Shown here in pieces: positions 5,712 through 7,079 of a stretch of 7,079 nucleotides of DNA. The stretch lies in NCBI GenBank assembly GCA_012841225.1, contig DUVD01000069.1, positions 1 through 7,079 of the forward strand, read 5' to 3'. Origin of the DNA: Fibrobacter sp. (GTDB lineage: Bacteria; Fibrobacterota; Fibrobacteria; Fibrobacterales; Fibrobacteraceae). The translations under genes and the position numbers were made by a program. The notes under the pieces were generated by a model that saw only the letters and a list, made by a program, of their open reading frames with translations, was not told the origin of the DNA and did not search any database. How positions within the stretch are numbered: the stretch's first letter is position 1; the number at the start of each line of letters is the position of its first letter.

Positions 5712-7079
5712 GATTTAAGCACCTCTCGTACCCCAGGTATTTTTTCAATGTTTTGCATAATAGAATGAACTTGTTTTTTTCGAAACGCCTTAAAAACAAG
5801 ACGTATTCGCCCTGAATACTTCACAGAAGAAACGCTCATTCTTTCTAAGAAAATATTCGATTTTGCAAGCATATTTAAAACGTCAATAGTAATACCTTGG
5901 CGGTTATCAGTGGTAATTAAAAGATAAGTAGTAAAAGATTGAGTGTCATCGGCATTCCACTCTACCGCCAAAAGTTGATCTGCAGGCACTTTCTCTACAT
6001 TTTTACAGCTCGTGTTGTGCACTTCTATTCCTTTTTTAGGAACAAGCACTCCCACAATTGGCTCACCGGGAATAGGAGAACAGCAAGACGCAAAATTGAT
6101 TAAAAGATTAGAGTCGTGACCAATTTGAATAGGCATTTGATCGCTAAAATCTTTTTTGTCTTTTGAGAAGAGAAAGAATTTTAGGGAGTAAGGGTTTTTG
6201 CTTCGCGTGTAAGAAGTCTTTGATTCAATAAAGAGTTCGAGATCGGAAAGAGGTAATTCTCCTTGCCCGAGGCGTCTAAAAAAATCATCGATGGTACTTG
6301 CGCCAAAGTAAAGACAAATATCTTCATTAGAAGGCGTTTCTATAGCTGGAATTTTGAACAAGCGCAGCTCGCGTTCCCAAATCTCTTTACCTAATGAAAG
6401 AGCCTGCTGGTTAATGCTAGTCCTCATCCAGCGACGAAGCTCTTGCTTTGCTTTAACCGTTTTTACCAAGTCTAACCACTCAGGACTAGGTTCTTGGCTT
6501 GGGCTTTTTATTATTTGAATCGTCGAGCCATTTTGAACGATTTTATCGATGCCTACCACTTCATCGTTGATTTTAGCTCCAATACAACGTAAGCCGAGTT
6601 CTGAATGAACCGCAAAAGCAAAATCTAGAACGGAAGCGCCTTCTGGGAGCTCAATAGAATCACCTTTAGGTGTAAAGACGGTCATCCCTTCTGGTTTTAA
6701 ATCGATACGCAAAAACTCGAGAAATTCAGTAGAGTCTAAAATTTCAGTTTGTAGCGAAGCCATTCGCCCTAACCAACCAAGCTCCTCGCCACTTCGTTCC
6801 GTTTCTAATTTATAAGCCCAATGAGCAGCAAAGCCTTTTTCTGCAGTAAGATCCATATCTTTTGTGCGTATTTGCACCTCGACCATTTTGTTTTCTGGTC
6901 CTATGACCGTGGTGTGAATGCTCTGGTATAAGTTTGGCTTTGGAGTAGCGATATAATCTTTAAATCGGCTTTGAAGGGGAGTCCACAAGTTGTGGACGTA
7001 GCCCAAAGCCAAGTAACATTCTGGAATGGATTCTACAATAATACGAATAGCAAAAATGTCAAAAATGTCGTCGATCTGA
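5708..7079 (-). CDS. Rel/SpoT-family (p)ppGpp synthetase/hydrolase, 5' end beyond window
   Basis: This is the C-terminal 456 residues of a long RelA/SpoT homologue, which makes and/or degrades the alarmone (p)ppGpp. The frame is open to the edge at 7079; a TTG at 7012 falls within the conserved synthetase fold and is not a real start. Numbering from the edge, the second half of the synthetase domain covers 1-90, with DIFAIRIIV, RFKDYIATPK, YQSIHTTV and the EVQIRT motif at 67-72, then AEKGFAAHWAYK. A TGS domain follows at about 130-191 (TVFTPKGDSIELPEG). After a helical region come the zinc-finger/RIS-type segment with the Cys-Cys pair at 332-333 and Cys358, and an ACT domain at about 382-456. 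The hydrolase (HD) domain would be upstream, so bifunctional Rel/SpoT cannot be told from a synthetase-only RelA. Its stop overlaps the next gene by four bases. Confidence 0.94.
   Translation of the reverse strand, partial: QIDDIFDIFAIRIIVESIPECYLALGYVHNLWTPLQSRFKDYIATPKPNLYQSIHTTVIGPENKMVEVQIRTKDMDLTAEKGFAAHWAYKLETERSGEELGWLGRMASLQTEILDSTEFLEFLRIDLKPEGMTVFTPKGDSIELPEGASVLDFAFAVHSELGLRCIGAKINDEVVGIDKIVQNGSTIQIIKSPSQEPSPEWLDLVKTVKAKQELRRWMRTSINQQALSLGKEIWERELRLFKIPAIETPSNEDICLYFGASTIDDFFRRLGQGELPLSDLELFIESKTSYTRSKNPYSLKFFLFSKDKKDFSDQMPIQIGHDSNLLINFASCCSPIPGEPIVGVLVPKKGIEVHNTSCKNVEKVPADQLLAVEWNADDTQSFTTYLLITTDNRQGITIDVLNMLAKSNIFLERMSVSSVKYSGRIRLVFKAFRKKQVHSIMQNIEKIPGVREVLKS
5720..5726 (-). promoter_or_regulatory. 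Ribosome binding site of the unknown gene
   Basis: AGAGGTG on the minus strand lies eight bases before the ATG at 5711, within the last codons of rel. It is one of the better Shine-Dalgarno matches in the window and is a main argument that the unrecognised downstream frame is translated. Confidence 0.65.

Noticed and set aside
6981..6997. A 17-base perfect palindrome with one central base (GTCCACAAGTTGTGGAC), resembling an operator site.
   Set aside because: It lies deep inside rel and encodes the conserved VHNLW segment of the synthetase domain; the fixed residues force most of its bases, and there is no promoter nearby.
7010..7012. TTG as the start of the rel gene.
   Set aside because: The same frame continues upstream to the window edge with clear synthetase residues (DDIFDIFAIRIIVESIPECY), so the TTG is an internal Leu codon and the gene is partial.
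7050..7070. Short direct repeat of AAAAATGTC.
   Set aside because: It encodes the DIFDIF stretch of the conserved Rel synthetase domain and is explained by repeated residues.

Overview
All nine genes in this 7.1 kb window lie on the minus strand and are packed end to end, so the window reads as an internal slice of one long operon transcribed from high to low coordinates. In transcription order they are: the 3' part of a long Rel/SpoT-family (p)ppGpp enzyme (7079-5708, start off the window), an unrecognised 194-residue protein (5711-5127), then complex I genes nuoA (5118-4732), a fused nuoB-nuoC (4741-3488), nuoD (3491-2349), nuoH (2349-1279), nuoI (1266-251 side, 1266-784), nuoJ (784-251) and the first 84 codons of nuoK (254-1, cut by the window edge).

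Junctions are very tight: four-base ATGA overlaps (rel/orf194, nuoBC/nuoD, nuoJ/nuoK), one-base TAATG overlaps (nuoD/nuoH, nuoI/nuoJ), a ten-base overlap (nuoA/nuoBC), and gaps of only 8 bases (orf194/nuoA) and 12 bases (nuoH/nuoI). Nothing between genes could hold a conventional promoter or terminator, and no stretch without a gene exceeds 12 bases. No RNA gene, mobile element, CRISPR array or attachment site was seen. Most starts have purine-rich Shine-Dalgarno matches, pointing to an ordinary bacterial host.

The nuo genes encode the membrane-facing and quinone-binding parts of complex I: the connecting (Q) module NuoB-C-D-I and the membrane subunits NuoA-H-J-K. NuoL, M and N presumably follow nuoK beyond position 1. 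nuoE, nuoF and nuoG, which in many operons sit between nuoD and nuoH, are absent here: the nuoD stop overlaps the nuoH start. The NADH-oxidising module is therefore either encoded elsewhere or replaced by another electron-input route.

The organism cannot be named from this. The sequence is moderately AT-rich and densely coding. The nuoA-B-C-D-H-I-J-K order without EFG and the style of the NuoD and NuoH sequences are compatible with the Fibrobacterota/Chlorobi/Bacteroidota side of the tree, but that is only an impression. The points most worth a second look are the NuoB-NuoC fusion, the translational chain linking a stringent-response enzyme to complex I, and the unrecognised protein between them. 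I see no defence system or other clearly new multi-gene machinery.
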